From Macrotrachela quadricornifera (taxonomy: Eukaryota; Rotifera; Eurotatoria; Philodinida; Philodinidae), in the NCBI GenBank assembly GCA_022393335.1, contig JAJEKB010020494.1, positions 672,906-736,905 of the forward strand: a DNA stretch of 64,000 bases, written 5' to 3'. Of this stretch, positions 23,491-37,951 are shown one piece after another. The position numbers and the translations under genes are program-made. The notes beneath the pieces are model-generated. The model was not told the DNA's origin. It was given only the letters and a program-made list of their open reading frames with translations, and ran no database searches. The stretch's first letter is position 1. Every line of letters begins with the position of its first letter.

Positions 23491-26400
23491 ATGAAAACGC
23501 GACGTCATACTACAAATTCTCATTCATCTTTATCACATATCGAAGATGTTACTATACTTTCCTCAACATCAACTGGCCAAGAACAACCAGCTACAGTATC
23601 ATCGGCTCAACAACAATCATCAACTACAGTATCATCGGTCCAACAACAACCAACTACAGACGCATCGTCTCAACAATTAACTGCAACATCAGCAACTTCA
23701 GATATTATTGAAATTGCTCCAAAATCTACTGTTTGGCAATATTTTGAACGATGTACTGAAACTGTACCTTTAAAAGCAAAATGTTTGTTATGTCAAACTG
23801 AATTATCTACACCTAATTATGGTACTTCAAGTCTTAAACGTCATTTGGAACAACGGCATAGTATAAAACAATTTGGTTCAACTAATACACCAATCATAAC
23901 TATCATTCACACGAAATTGTCAAAAACAGAAAAAAAAAATTTGGACTTATTGACTGTACAAGCAATTATTCAAGATGCTCGAAGTTATGATGATTTACGG
24001 AAACCTGGTATGAAAAAATTCATTGATGCTTTAAAAGCGGATAAGAATCTTTTCTGGTTGTTCTCTGATGAATAAGGTGATATTGAAGTAATCTCTACCA
24101 GTTCAAATCACTTTTAGAACATAGTAAACTTAGGAAAAGCTTGATCAGGTATTTAAAATAAATTGAATCAAATTGTGAGCTTCACCATCTTAAAATAAAT
24201 AAACTTTTGGCTGAACAACAATAAAAATTCATAAGGAGTATCAAAGTTTTGAGATCTAGTTTTGAAAGAACTTAAACCTAATAGGCAGACATGGGCTCTC
24301 TATAAGATAATTATTGTAAATTAAACTAAACTATGTTCTTGTAAAGATATAATTGAAATGAAATGTTTTAAAGAGATTATTTTAGTTTATGAATTCATAA
24401 CTTTCTGCTCTTGACATTCTCTAAAAATTAACGACTCCTGCTATATCGAAGCTTATATTGATAGCTTCAAAGTGATTGATACTTGTGGAAGAAAAGTCGG
24501 ATCATTAAGAATCCTAGCTTCTATCAAAAATACTAAGATTTATAAGTGGAACCACTGAAATCTATCAGAATCCAAGAAAATTAAGTAAAATAGGGATAAG
24601 TAGCCTTTACCATCTTGACAAGAAAGAAAAGACAAATATGAAAGATTAGAATCTTGGTAGATCGGAATGATTTAAGTGGATCGTAACAGACTTTGTGGTT
24701 ATGCGATCAAACAGAATCCATAGTTTCTATATTGGTTTTAGATAAGTGTAAAAGTCTGAGGCCTTTTCTACAATCTGGTAAACTTCAACTAGTTCCAATG
24801 AACTGTGTTGAATTTAAGCGAATTGTAGTAAGCATTGATAGAATACATATACTCCAATAAAACATTTTTAACGTACATCAAAATCAGTTTTCCCTGTCTT
24901 TGTTGAACCCGTAGAAAATATATTAATTATACTAAATTAATATATCAATCTCAACAAAAGAAAGTTGAATAAATAAAATTTACCCTATTTTTTATCAATC
25001 GAACAATAATAATAATACTCTTTTTTGATGACTTCCTCGAACCCAAATCCGACATAGCATAGAATTCTAAGGTTGAAAGATAATTTATTCGTAATGATTC
25101 TTTAAAACTTGATAGTTTTTTTGTTAATCTTGAAAAATGTAACGCCAACATTTTAAATCTATGCTTTCTTATAGGATACAAAACGCCACACCGAAACGTC
25201 GTTGTAAAACAATTGAAACGTCTCCATGACCATCATTCTAATCAAACAAAAATAGTATTTGAAGAAGCCAAATACTTATCTATTACTTGAGATTTCTGGA
25301 CAGATCGTAAACGTAATTCATACCTAGTTATTACCGGACATTATGTTACTAAAAAATTTGATCAATATTCGAAAATATTAAAATTTATGTCATTTAAAGA
25401 TCGTCATTTTTCACCATTGATTGCAAACGAAATTGAAAAACAATTAATTAGTTTAAAATTATATGATAAATTGATTAGCATTACCTGTGATGGTGCAGCA
25501 AACATGCGGGATATGTTTACCTATTTTAATCGTCGAAATATTAAGTATATTAATTGTATTGCTCAAACTACATTTAATTATATGCAATAGCTTAAACTTG
25601 TGGGTAACATCAAAAAAAAAGCGGAATACAACAGATGCTGAAGGAGATACTGGAACTGGTATGACTGAAGATGATGAAGATGAAACACAATCTGGTTTAA
25701 GTCAAATGGTACGAACAATGTCCTTTGATACTGCTCCATTATCCGATGATATGACCAGTTACGATAGCGACAGTGAAGATACATCAAAAGTAAGCAATGA
25801 ATTTTCATTCTTTATGGTATTAGCTTTAGAAGATTAAATATAAATCTTGTAATAGTATTTAAAAAAATCAAACGAGCGTTCAATTTGGAGAGTAAAATGT
25901 GATTCAACGGTAATCACAGATTGAAAATATTTCTTATACGAATCTTATTGTAGAACATTTATCATTGAGTAGATTATGTAGTAATGGCGTGAGAATATTA
26001 TTGAGCTTGTAGAATATTTCCAAATGATCTATTGAAAATGAAGTGTGAAGTATTGTTCATCACGTTGATTATATTTTATCTGACAATGTGTGACATAAAT
26101 ATTTTTGATCACCATCATCATTCTTCCTATAATGTATGTCCTACTTTAATATTTACCGTGTAAAACTGTTGGATATTCCCACTAGTACTCACTGTATCAT
26201 GTATATGATGGAACTTAACTATATTGTACAATGTTCGTTTTTTTTAAAGACATACGTTAAAGAGGTTATTGTGGACACTAATTTAGAGACAAAATATCCT
26301 AATAATTTTCTCATTGTATCAGTGAATGAAGTCATTTATTATCAGTAATATTGAGCAACATGAAGATAATAATAGGGAGACCGCATTGCTGTGAACAATA

Positions 26401-28833
26401 GACTTCTAATACAAATACTGTATGTGTCATATTATTGAGCAATCACTTGTACATAGAACTGATATAATTGTTCAGTTTATTTAGCTACATTCAAAAAAGC
26501 GGTTAATACTTAATGAAGTGTAAGCGCTATTAAAAAAAGACAAACCATTTGAATCAGTAAACAGTTTTAAGCTACACTTTGATTTAATTTTATTTAATTA
26601 ATAGCTATTGAATTTATAAATAATAACTGATTATTAGTCATACTAAGGACGCCCGATTTCCTACTGATATGCTTAATGAGTATTGCTCGAGTTGTGTGTG
26701 TATAAACATTTTTTATAAAAGAAAAAAAATTACAAGCGTTTTGTGATTTCAAAAAAAAAATAATACGTTCCTTATGAAATTTAAACTTTATGATAGATGT
26801 CAAGTAGAATAAGTTTTCAGTCTTACTATCGACTAATGTAATACCGCGCTACAAACTCGAGCCGTATTCTAAAACTTCAATCAGTATGAAGTCTTATATT
26901 ATTGATTTTATATTTCAGTTTTCTATCTAGGAAAATCATGATGAAGATGATAATGTCAATGATGGTTTTGAATCAAGTGGTGAATTAACTGATGTGGCAA
27001 CGGATGAAGAATGGGTGGATGAGGAAGATGGTATTGAAGAAACAACAGATAATTTTGTTGAAGGAGTTAATACTAATGAAACATCACTTGACCATATACC
27101 ACAAATGGTAAAAGACGTTATTGATAAAACACGTGAAATCGTTCGAAGAATTAAATCATCATCAATATTAACTGGATTTTTAGAAAAAAAAAGATTGATT
27201 TATAATGCACATGTTAAGATGCACAAAAAGATTAAACAACGTTTAATAATTGATGTTCGTTCACGTTGGAACAGTACTTATCGAATGCTTCATACATTTC
27301 ATATTTATCGAGATTTTATTAATGATTTATTCAAGTCAAAAGCTAGTCTCGATATTACACCTAAACAACGACGTAATTTAACTCGTATTGAATTATCAAG
27401 TAATGATTGGGATATTTTGAAATTGAGTATTAATTTGTTACATCCATTTTATAATGCAATAAAAGTATTAAGCAACAAGACATATCCAACTATTGGATCT
27501 GCATTATATCTCATGAAAGGTTTAGAAGATAATCTTAAAGAAGAAGAAGATAATGAAATTTTATTTGCTTTAAAACAGATGGTATTAGGTAAATTTGAAC
27601 GATATATTACTAATGATGTTGAACAATTTGATAATTTAAAGGTAATATAGATTAATTTAATATTTTACATGTATAATCTTGAGATTATTTTTTTAGCTAT
27701 TTTCATATTTTGATCCAACAGGTTTTTCAGCTCTTACACAAACTGAACAAAATAAAATTGAAAAAGAAATTACAAAATTGTACAAGAATTTTTTTGTGCC
27801 ATCACAACCTTCATCATCAACATCAACAAATTGTCAAACAACAAAACCAACAAATATCGATAAAGCTTGGCAAGCATTTCTTAAATCTACCAAGAAAGAT
27901 AAAATTCAAGAATCACAAACAACGTTTACCACCATTCAAGAAGATATAAAACGTTATCGAAGTCTTGCAACTAAATTGTACGTATAAGAATGTTTGATGA
28001 GGATGAAAGATCACTTGATTATGTTTCCGATAAATTAGTAACTCGTCTTGTTATGAGTGTTAATATTTATCTGATTGCGGGTGCTGCTAGTTGTCTATTT
28101 CTTGATGGATATGATCGTAATGTACTACCCTCATTTGGACATAATATTTAGCCATGGTTTTTTATTGTTAAAATTGGATTATAGTTGACTACTTTGGGTT
28201 TTTTCTTTTATTCGTAGCATCGCGTATAGTTCATACTATTCCATTCGTATGAAAAATTCAGTTTAAAAAATATTATTTTAAATCGCTTTGTTAGTGAATA
28301 TTATCTGACATAGATTTATATGAATTCGTGTAAATGACCTTATAAAACCGCTCGTAGCGACATAGATATTGCTTTTTCACAATTTGTGAAAGATTTGTAT
28401 GTATTTGTAGCAATTCTAGTACTTCAAAACAATTTTTATTAACGTCTCCCTTACCAATATGAGATACGAATATTCTTTTGTCAGCGGTAAAAGAATTGGC
28501 CTCTCAGATTAAAGAGTTATTAGAAAATTCGTTAAATTATGGACAATTTTCTAAATTAAAGTCTATATTAATTAGAGTTCAATAATATAAGATAGTTTTA
28601 TTGGGAATTTTTTCATTGATCATCAATTTGAAAATCCTATGCATTTTTGGAAACAATATGCCGTCGATCTTCCACTATTGTCTGAAATGGCACGATGTTA
28701 TTTAGCAGCTCCAGCAAGAAGCGTTCCGAGCGAATCGGCGTTCAGTATTTCTGCACATTATGGAAGAAAAGAACGCTCTCGTCTATCACCTGATAATTTG
28801 GCAATGTCAGTTTTTCTCAAAGATAAACTTTGA
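23491..28833 (+). pseudogene. hAT transposase (BED zinc finger to dimerisation domain), broken
   Basis: Piece 1 (23491-24075) has a Ser/Gln/Thr-rich N terminus, then a BED zinc finger (VWQYFE, CLLCQ, LKRHLEQRH). Piece 2 (about 25200-25590) has YLSIT, a TGA, then DFWTDRKRNSYLVITGHY, and CDGAANM, matching the hAT catalytic-core segments; the TGA at 25288 is a nonsense change. Piece 3 (26910-27650) has an acidic stretch, then RIKSSSILTGFLEKK and RSRWNSTYRMLHTF. Piece 4 (27700-27987) follows in frame order. Piece 5 (28625-28833) is the C-terminal dimerisation region with ARCYLAAPARSVPSESAFS. Gaps at 24076-25160, 25840-26900 and 27990-28620 carry no hAT match and may be insertions or introns. As it stands it is not functional. 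Confidence 0.82.
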
Positions 28834-29464
28834 AATGAAAAAAAGGATGCAACAAGAATAGTTGATATTAAATCGATCTGAAATGAAAGTTTTTCGTTTT
28901 TCTTCATGAAATTATATTTTCTGTTTGTCTATATTGAAAATAAAAGAACTCCAATTACACGTGAAAATAAATTATTATATAACAATAGATAGCAAGATTT
29001 TTCTCTCTAAATGAAATTCAGTATCGTTCAAAACGTAGGGTATTTTATGATTTAAAATTCTGAAATAGAACTATTTTTAAATAATATTTTGCCAAAATGA
29101 GTTGTTTTTTTTCTTCGAGTGTGTTGATAAACTTTCCACTTCATTAGAAATGTGATATTTTTATATAAGTTTCGAATATACATACACCAGTCTCAATTTC
29201 ATTTTTACGCGATAATATCAATCTCAATCATATAATTACACAAATTAGAATCTACGACTAAGATATTATCTACTTTAGTACTATATAGCGACTATACATA
29301 CACAAGACTGAACTCACACCCAAACCCAAACCCAAACCCAAACCTAAACCCAAACCCAAACTCTATACCCAAACCCAAACTCAATACCCAAACCCAAACC
29401 CAAACCCAAACCGTTTGGGTTTGGTGCATGCCTAGTAACAAATTTAACGAAAGCAAACTGAAGC

Positions 29465-31401
29465 AAATTTACTTGGAGAGAATCACAAAAAGAAGCATTT
29501 TTACAATTGAAACAATTGTTGGTAACTTCTCCTTTATTCTTGGATTATCCGGATGATGATCACCCTGTTATTTTGACACCAGATGCATCAAAAGTTGATG
29601 TTGGGGGGACATTACAACAACACATTAACGGGGAAATTAAGAATTTTTATTATCACACTCAAATGACATCATCCATTCAAAGAAGATATGATCCAATTGA
29701 ATTAGAAGTTTTAGCAATATGGATGTGCTTCCAACGTATGCGACCTTATCTATTAGGAAGATCAATTATTATCTATACAGATCATTGTCCATTATGTAAC
29801 ATGATGGAATCAACAGTAAAAATCGAAGAATTGATCGCATATCAATATTATTACAAGAATTCAATATTGAAAAAATTATACATATTAAAGGTCAACACAA
29901 TTGTTTAACTGACTATCTATCCCGTAATCCTGTACCGAGAGAAGAAGAAATATTTGATGAAGATTATGGTATTGCTAAACGAGCTCAAAGGGAACCAACC
30001 GTTATGGGACGTGTTCCTGGTGATAATCCTCCACTAGTTGGAGCAATTACGACAAGATCGAAAGTGAAACAGTTGCAATTAGAACAAGATCAACATTCAA
30101 CAACAACACCAACAGATAGAAATAAGACAACAGTACCACCAATAGAAGAAGAAATTGATCAAATGAAAGAAGATTCACCACAATTTTCTGCAAAGAATAT
30201 GCTGGATATAAAACAATTAAAGATCGAACAAAGAAAAGACTTGAAAATTCAACAAAAAATTACCGAAGTTATGAAAAATCCAGCAAAAGGTTCTTATGAA
30301 TTTAAAGATGGGTTATTATATAAGTTAATGATTATGCGAGAAGGCTGTAGTAAGAAGAAAAAATTTATTTATTTACCCTCATCCATGATTAATGATCTCC
30401 TACAAAATTTATCATAATGATCCTCTAAGTGACTATTTTGAAGTTCAGAGAGCATATTTGAAAATTAAAAATACATATTGGTGGCCAAACATGAAACAAG
30501 TCATCATTCAATACACACAATCATGTTTACCGTGTCAACAATATAATATTAGTAGATCGAAGAAACCCGGTCATTTACAACCGATCCCACCTCCTGATGG
30601 TCCATTCAAACGAACACCTTGTGGTAACCAATATGTATTATGTATTACAGACTATTTTACAAGATAGGTGGTTGCTGTTGCAGTACCTGATTGTTCAGCA
30701 CAAACAACAGCTGAAACACTATTTAATGAATTCATTTGCAAGTATGGGATACCAGCAGTAATATTGTCGGATCAAGGAACACATTTTTAGAATCAACTAA
30801 TGGAAGCTATGGCGAGGTTGATTGGATATGATCATACCTATTCAACTACATACCATCCTCAATCTAATGGAATGATAGAAAGATTTAACGCAACATTTGT
30901 TCCTCAAAATGCTAAACTTCAAGACAAAGAGAACAATAATTGGAATGAATTTTTGCTACCTGTAGTATTTGCATATAATACAGGAACACATGCAACAACC
31001 CAATATTCACCATTTCAATTATTATATGGTCGAGAACCAAGATTACCTACGGATGGAAAAATATCCTCATTTGCATTTCGTAAACCAAGTGATTATTATG
31101 AACAATTGAAGAAAAGTATGAAATTGATACATGAATATGCTCGTGAAAATATGCTTCGTAAACAACATCAATATAAAGTTCAATATGATAAAAAACGTCC
31201 TGATCCTCATTATGCAATAAATGATCGTGTTTTAATTAGAAGACATGGATTACAAAAAATAATTTGGAATCAATATTTTCAATTACACCACAAATTATTA
31301 TTCGTGCACAACATCCTGTTTATGTTGTTAGAGATGAAATAACTCAGGTCGAAACACAAGTGCACATGAATGATATTAGACCTATTTATATTCAAAATTA
31401 A
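29465..31401 (+). pseudogene. Ty3/gypsy pol, 5'-truncated: RT end/RNase H and integrase
   Basis: Coding begins in the reverse-transcriptase connection (FTWRESQKEAFLQLKQLL), followed by the RNase H start (LTPDASKVDVGGTL, YDPIELEVLAIW). An integrase zinc-binding region follows (NTYWWPNMK, SCLPCQQYN), then the DDE core: CITDYFTR, LSDQGTHF and HPQSNGMIERF supply the D, D, E positions. The C-terminal part ends ITQVETQVHMNDIRPIYIQN. Damage: a frame change near 29840-29900, another near 30405-30415, TAG stops at 30664 and 30787, and a frame change near 31255. The first zinc His pair is also altered (DYF where GHF is usual). The 5' half (LTR, gag, protease, most of RT) is missing at the hAT right end. 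Confidence 0.85.
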
Positions 31402-32215
31402 ATTAAAAAATAATTTAAATATTAATTATAACAAAATCAACAACACGAAATTTATTAATATTATATATGTATATTTTCATTAACATTTTTATAATTTTTA
31501 TTATTTATTAATTGTTAAATATTTCTTATTAATGTTGGAAATGAATTGTTTTAATGGTGTTAATGTTAAACCAAATTAAACGTATGCGCAACGATTGATA
31601 TGGATTAACATTTATCATCTATGATATTGGATTAATTGATATTTTAATATGCGCGCATTAAAAAATCAATTCTATTACCAAATCCAAATGGGAAATTAAT
31701 AATGGTAATATTTACAATTATAAAACAAAAATGATGATGACTCATTGATGGAAACTTTCTCTAAAGGATTGTTTCTGAACAAAACCAATTGTATTAAGTG
31801 TTAAAATTGTCCTTGACCTTAGCAACATCCTTAAGTTATTTATTTAATATGTACAATTCTCCTATTTATGGATTAACAATTTTATTGATTATTCAAGGTT
31901 ATAATTCATACATATGTTATTTATTTTATTTTAACCCATTGAAGTGTTTGTTTAATTCTTGATTTCATTGTTCAGCTGACTTTGTTCAATTGATCAGCTG
32001 ATAAGTTGTTGTTCACTTACATTTAATAGTGATTCGTACGCTTAATCATCCATCAAGTTAAATGTTCAGAATAAGCTGCTTATGTTAATTGATTTATTAT
32101 GATGATTAAATATTTATTTATTTATTTTTTATTTTACCTATTTATATTTAGATTGTCGAGTAATTTACTTAATTGTCGATTCGTTTGTTTGATTATTACT
32201 TAATCAATTATCTTC
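31402..32215. other. AT-rich non-coding stretch after gypsy pol
   Basis: Almost pure A/T with TTATTTATTTA runs and two TTGATCAGCTGA-like words (about 31974-32003). No gene was seen. It separates pol from the downstream ORF region. Confidence 0.45.
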
Positions 32216-33754
32216 ATGTCCAAATCAAATCATTCATTCCGTCAGTCGACATCTTATTCTTGTTCATCATTTCAACGTTCATCATCTGATTCTTATTATC
32301 AATCTTCTCAACATTTATCATCTCATTCATATCGTTCATCGTATGCAAAACATTATCCCACATTTTATGTTCACTCGTCAGATTATGAATTAGTATTTAT
32401 CAACAACAACACATCAACAAATACGATAAAGAAATTAAGTTACGTGAATACGTGCAAACAATATGCAATAGACACAGATTCTGAACAAACGAGCAATCAG
32501 TTATCATTGATCCAATTAATTCAATACCAATTAGAGCACCATCACATGTAATTTTATTCGAACTGAAGCATTTACCAGATCAACATTCACAAAAGTATGA
32601 CAAAAATTCTTCAATTGTTTTAATTAATTTTTAGGTTGAGCAATGAAATTTATTCTTGGGGGGACATGCAAAGGGAACTTGAACCAGCAAAAGATTTAAT
32701 TATCTGGCCAATTCCTGCGACATTAATTGATATTCAACCATATTATTCAATGTGGTATAATTGAACATGGACTCAGTGTGGAGTCCACAGTCTGTCACAT
32801 CGAAATGATGTGAACGATAATAATGAATTTCTACAACAACATCATCAACAATCATCATGTCATTGTCATCCACCATCACCATATAAAATTAATAAACTGT
32901 GATCCCTTCAAAATGCATTTAGGTATGGATGTAATTTATTTTTTGATAAGTCGTGCACATTGAGCCCTTGATCATCAAGTTTATCATCAAATTATTCATC
33001 ATTATCATATGCTGATTAAAAGAAGATGGTTCATTATGCTATAGACAATGTTATGGCTGTTACATTTTTTATATCACCAATAATTGAAAATTGGACTTTT
33101 GAAAAAATTAAAAATAGGAAGATCAGTGAAGTGTTCGTCGCATTTAAATCAACTAAGCTTCCACCATTACCAACATCAACAAATAAAAAGAATAAAAAAA
33201 TCAAGCACATCAATCTGCAGCAGCTGGCCACAATATTTAGATGCAATGGCTCGGATATAGAAGACATATCATCCGATGAAGAAATTTATGTCAATCAATT
33301 AGCTGGACCAGTTGCAAATGATTATAATATCGAATTACAAGTTAAAATACCAACAGCTGATATTAAAATGGATAATGATCACGATATGGAAGTGGGGAGT
33401 GTTGACAACCGCATTGTAGTTGTTAACGAGGTGGATGATTCACCTGAACATCAACACCAACGATATCCAAAAAAAAGATCATTTCAATCAAGATAAAAGA
33501 AAAACAGAAAAAGAAACATCCAATTACGAGTAACTCGATTTAAATACTATTTAACTAGACCATTTTATTATAGATTCAAATCAAGAACTGCGAGAAAAGT
33601 TCTTCGTCATTATCGTGTGCGATTTCGACACATCAAATTTGTACGTGATCGAGTGGTTATTGGTGTTAAAAATGATGAAATTCGACGTGATTATGAAGAA
33701 ACATTACTATACTATTGTTTCAACAATGAGAATTACCACATATTTAGTAGGTGA
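32216..33754 (+). pseudogene. Decayed ORF region downstream of gypsy pol (possible third ORF)
   Basis: Open pieces follow on the plus strand: 32216-32551 (Ser/Tyr-rich, starting MSKSNHSFRQST), 32640-32760 and on with a TGA at 32762 (SWGDMQRELEPAKDL), 33026-33496 (acidic, with IEDISSDEEIYV), a TAA, then to about 33754 an Arg-rich segment (VLRHYRVRFRHIKFVRDRV). I see no signal peptide, membrane helix or known domain. Position right after pol would fit a third retrotransposon ORF, and low complexity plus a basic tail would fit nucleic-acid binding. Both are inference. It may also be an unrelated decayed host gene. Confidence 0.35.
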
Positions 33755-33759
33755 TCATT

Positions 33760-36700
33760 AACTAAACCAACAATTTGTTTCTATTTTTTTTCTCTTCTCT
33801 TTTTTCTATTTTTCATTTATCAGATTTTCTTTCTTTGTTTGTTAGACAGTTGGTTTTTCTTCTTCATATGTCTTTCGCTATTTTTGTCTGATATCACAGA
33901 TATTTCTAGTTAGGTTTTTTATTTCTCCTTTTTTTGAAATAGTAAAAAGTTTTTGATGAACAATAAACTTTTTTCTCTGGTGTATAACAACGTTATACCT
34001 TACCATCTATATATTTATATTTCTTTCGTGTGTGTGATTGTTTCTCTTTTTCTCTTGTTATTTTTTTGTTATATATATATATGTTTTTGAAAGTAAAATA
34101 AAATTATGTTATGCCTAATTATAAATGAACTTGTCGTCCTTAATATTAAATGCAAAAAATTAAGTATTAACACGGTGATTTCCGACTTGCACATATACAT
34201 TCATCTGATCCTACTATTTCATTATTGAATGTTTCACGCTTTGACCCTCCCCAATGCCTGCTTCAACTTTCGACTACACAAAATCACCAGAGTTACACAA
34301 TCTAATAATTTCAACGCAAAAATTGCGAGCACGCTTGATGGAAAATCCAGGACGGCTAAGCAATGGTGACATTCACATTAGTTCTAAACAAAAACCTACA
34401 ACAGATAGAAGTGTCTTTTCCCGCAAGCATTCACCAACACAACTAAATATCTTGTTAGTTTTTAAAGAAAGCAAGCACTAAAATAAGATTAGTCCTTATA
34501 ATTATCTTCTTTAAAACCAATAATAAGTAGAGAACTAATTAGTACATTGCGTGGAGCAAATTTTGCTCTATCAAATCGATTATATCATTTTTATAGAAAA
34601 TCTAATATTTTAGTTAATTCAGAATCAGTATTCTTATTCATTCTTTCCTTCGTATGTGTTATATAAGCCATACAAATATCATCTCGATATGTAAGCATTT
34701 CATATTAAAGATCGTTAATTTCATGCAAATTCTGGTCCAATTTTTCATAATCTGTTCCTTTGTTTCAGTTGATTTTAAATTTAATTAAACAGAGATGTCT
34801 TATCAATTTCATCTGTAGAATAATAGATAATTTTTATACATAATAAACAAAAGCAAAAGTAATGTATTCATAGTACTTAACTTGTATTATGATTAAAATA
34901 CGGGTTTACTGCTACATAATCGAGTATAAAAATCATCGACGTAACAACCATTACAAAGTCTTAATGTTACTGATGAATTTTGAACTGGTTTCTGATATAA
35001 TTCATTAATATATGACGACTATATGCATCGAAATTCACTAAATAATGGTAGTATATAGTATTATTGACATTCGCCGCTTTCATGGGAGTAGCTGTGAGGA
35101 AAACAAACTAATGCATCTGGTAGAGCAAGTTTTTCTCTATCGAACTTCCAATACCAGTATCCTCGTTTATTCTACTTTCCTGATCAAATTTTTCAAACAC
35201 TTTCGTTAAGTATTGCTTAATATAGTGAAGCAAGGGATTCGAAAAAAGTCCATAAAAATTCTTTTAATTTCTACAGATTCTGATGTAGCTTTTTACAAGA
35301 AATTAGAATATGCCATTGGTTTAATGATCCGAGTGACAAATTATGACATATCATAAATTTTTCGATTCTACTCCGACCTTAGTTTTTGTAAATCAATGCA
35401 AAAACTACAAAAATGGCCTTAAAGTATTTTGCCCATATCTCAATGAAAATAGGATCAAATTATAATTTTTTTTTACCAAAATGATCAGCAAAAAAAGCTC
35501 TACAAGTCCTGAAAGTTCTATTAGATTTGGACGATGCCGCCGGATGAACTGGCGACTTTCCATGGATACACCCATATATTATTCGAAACAGTTATACAAA
35601 AAAGATCAAGTAGTTTTGTTCGAATGTTAGAATTTAATGGAGGAAGTTAGAATTGCTTATTCTTATAAAGTTGTTAGGTCAATTCTTCCCACGTTGGCAC
35701 CTAGAAAAAAAATACTTCTGCCTTTTGCAGTCGAGAGTGAAATGAGTCAAGTTGACGAACGTTACTTGTAAGCAATGTCTAGCGGAAAAATGATATGAAA
35801 AAAAGTTAAAATGATCTAGCACATAAAGAAGTATATTATAAGCTCTCGTATTACAAACAATCTCTAGCGGAAAAATGAAAATCAAATAGAAAGATGCTCT
35901 ATTTCATTTACATTTAAATCGGGACATAGTGGTCTGTGCTGTGTGTGTTATATTTCTAAATATCAGATTGAAAACCTTTTTATCTATTCAGAAATCATTT
36001 TGGAAAAGTTTTGTATTTCGCGATTGTCATAGTTGATAATAGAGCAGTTTTATGTAGACGAAGAAAAAATGTGAAACGAATGACGAAAATGTTTCAAGAA
36101 ACTTTTGGTTGTTTACGTTTTTTTATGTATAGTTGTTGATTTTTAGAGCTGTACGAAATTAAATTATACGTAATACAAAGTTTGTTTGGATAGAGAAAAT
36201 ACGGTGTGACAAAACATTAAAAATATAAATGTGGATGGCTAGACTAATAAAGACGAAGAATGTGAGAGGTTCGAGGTTTTTATTCAAATGTGCACATATA
36301 ATAGAAGAAATCGTTGTCTGATGCGTGTTGTCTTTTGCTGTAGTCGTATGTTAAAAATTCCTCGATATATGTATATATACTATGTATTTTTCTTCTATAT
36401 TACAGTAATGTTAAACACAGAAAGGAAAGAAAAAAGCATTTTTAAATTAGAAGTCGTTTTTCTGCGAGAAACGTCTCTTTCTCATCGATTGAAAAATTGC
36501 TCAGTGCTGTATAAATATTGACATATTTTCAGAAAAGAGTTCTGGTAGTTAAGAAACAGTTCCGTATTTTCACTGAAAAAATGATGAAGAGTTGTGCAAA
36601 ACCGATCAAACCCTTCTCTTTCAATGATTCTGCATGTGTGGCAGAAGCTCATCTCATGTGAAAATTTTTACCCTATTCAACTATTCATAAGCGGGTTACA

Positions 36701-37918
36701 AGAGCTGATGCTACAGTCAGGTACTTTAGAGCACTTAAATTTTAGTCGTTGCAAGTTTTTGAAAGTCGCTTCGCCTAATTAAACTGCTTAAAAGACCATA
36801 GAAAATGTTTTTATAAGTGCTTTACAGCATTTATACTATAAAGTATTGAGAACACTGTGATTTTCTTATATTCAAATTTTATAATATACTGTAATGTTGG
36901 ATATATCAGAACGAACTTTCATTTTGGAAGTTCTCATTGGGACACTCTATACATCTCCATTCTTCTCAAACTTAGAATAGAAAAAAAAAGAACGCATATG
37001 GCTTTCGCCATTAAGAAGACAATCAACTAAATAAAATGTCCTATGGGATGGGATTGTCCCACTCGACTTGATGCTCTAATGAGAAGTCAGTAGCGACGTT
37101 TTCTTAATCATTTCTTATATTCAGATGTCTACTGTATACAATTGTGCAAGACAAAAGAAAATAAAATCGACATAATAGTGAATGATTTTGAAAATATGAG
37201 AAAAGGACAACAATATCAAATTTGATCGTTTTCGAATTTTTTCATTTTAAAAGAGTCAATTTTCGAACACAATATTATTGAACCTGGATAAACATAGCTT
37301 GAGTTTTCTATAAATACACACAATATTTCCATGAAATTTATATAGACCTACTCAGAATATCGTTTTCTTGATTCTTAATAAATAATTTTCAACTTTTATA
37401 TTTTGTATGTCGCATAGATGCAATTAGATTTTTTCTTGCATCTGTTATCATAGAGTATTATATTACAGGCCATATATTTCTCTCTCGCGCTTAATCATTC
37501 GATTTCTTTTTTCTTTTCTTCTATATTCTCGTACTGTATGTGCTAGGCACTACTACTTTTGGGTCGATTGTTCTTTCATTAAACGTGTCTAGCATATTTA
37601 TTATTTTTTTGCGATTCTCTACTGTAATGGTAAGTATGATAAGAATAACTCATACATCTATATATAAACTGAGAGGAAAAGATAAGACAGTAGGAAAATG
37701 ACTCATAATCGTATGAGATTTCAGTAATGATAGAATGCATATAAGAATATACATTCATTCTAAACAAATATAGTTGTTGATATGTTGGAACTTTCCCCAC
37801 ATGATATATTGAAACTCCTGTAAGAAGCAATGCGTTTTTTCCTTAGCATTCTGTGTGTTTATATGTTCGATTTTTGTAGCCTTCATGTCACTGTCTATAC
37901 TATTAGGTATTTTTCAAC

Positions 37919-37951
<33 letters not shown>

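Larger units (their letters stand above)
22097..29434 (+). mobile_element. BED-type hAT DNA transposon, decayed, with TTTGGG-rich ends
   Basis: The left end starts TAGGCATGCACCAAA at 22097 and the right end closes with its reverse complement at 29434. Directly inside both ends are arrays of TTTGGG/CCCAAA words (about 22110-22200 and 29320-29425), which also share a TATTGAGTTTGGG word in the same relative position. The hAT transposase exons lie between them on the plus strand, in order. No matching 8-bp target duplication was found: the left flank ends CTCTCTAG and the right flank begins GTAACAAA. Confidence 0.75.

Noticed and set aside
22110..29425. TTTGGG/CCCAAA arrays as interstitial telomere repeats
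   Set aside because: They lie symmetrically just inside the hAT inverted ends and differ from TGTGGG; they belong to the transposon.
34254..34481. 75-codon ORF after the gypsy region
   Set aside because: Plausible codon use, but no recognised family and no neighbouring exon found; could be chance.
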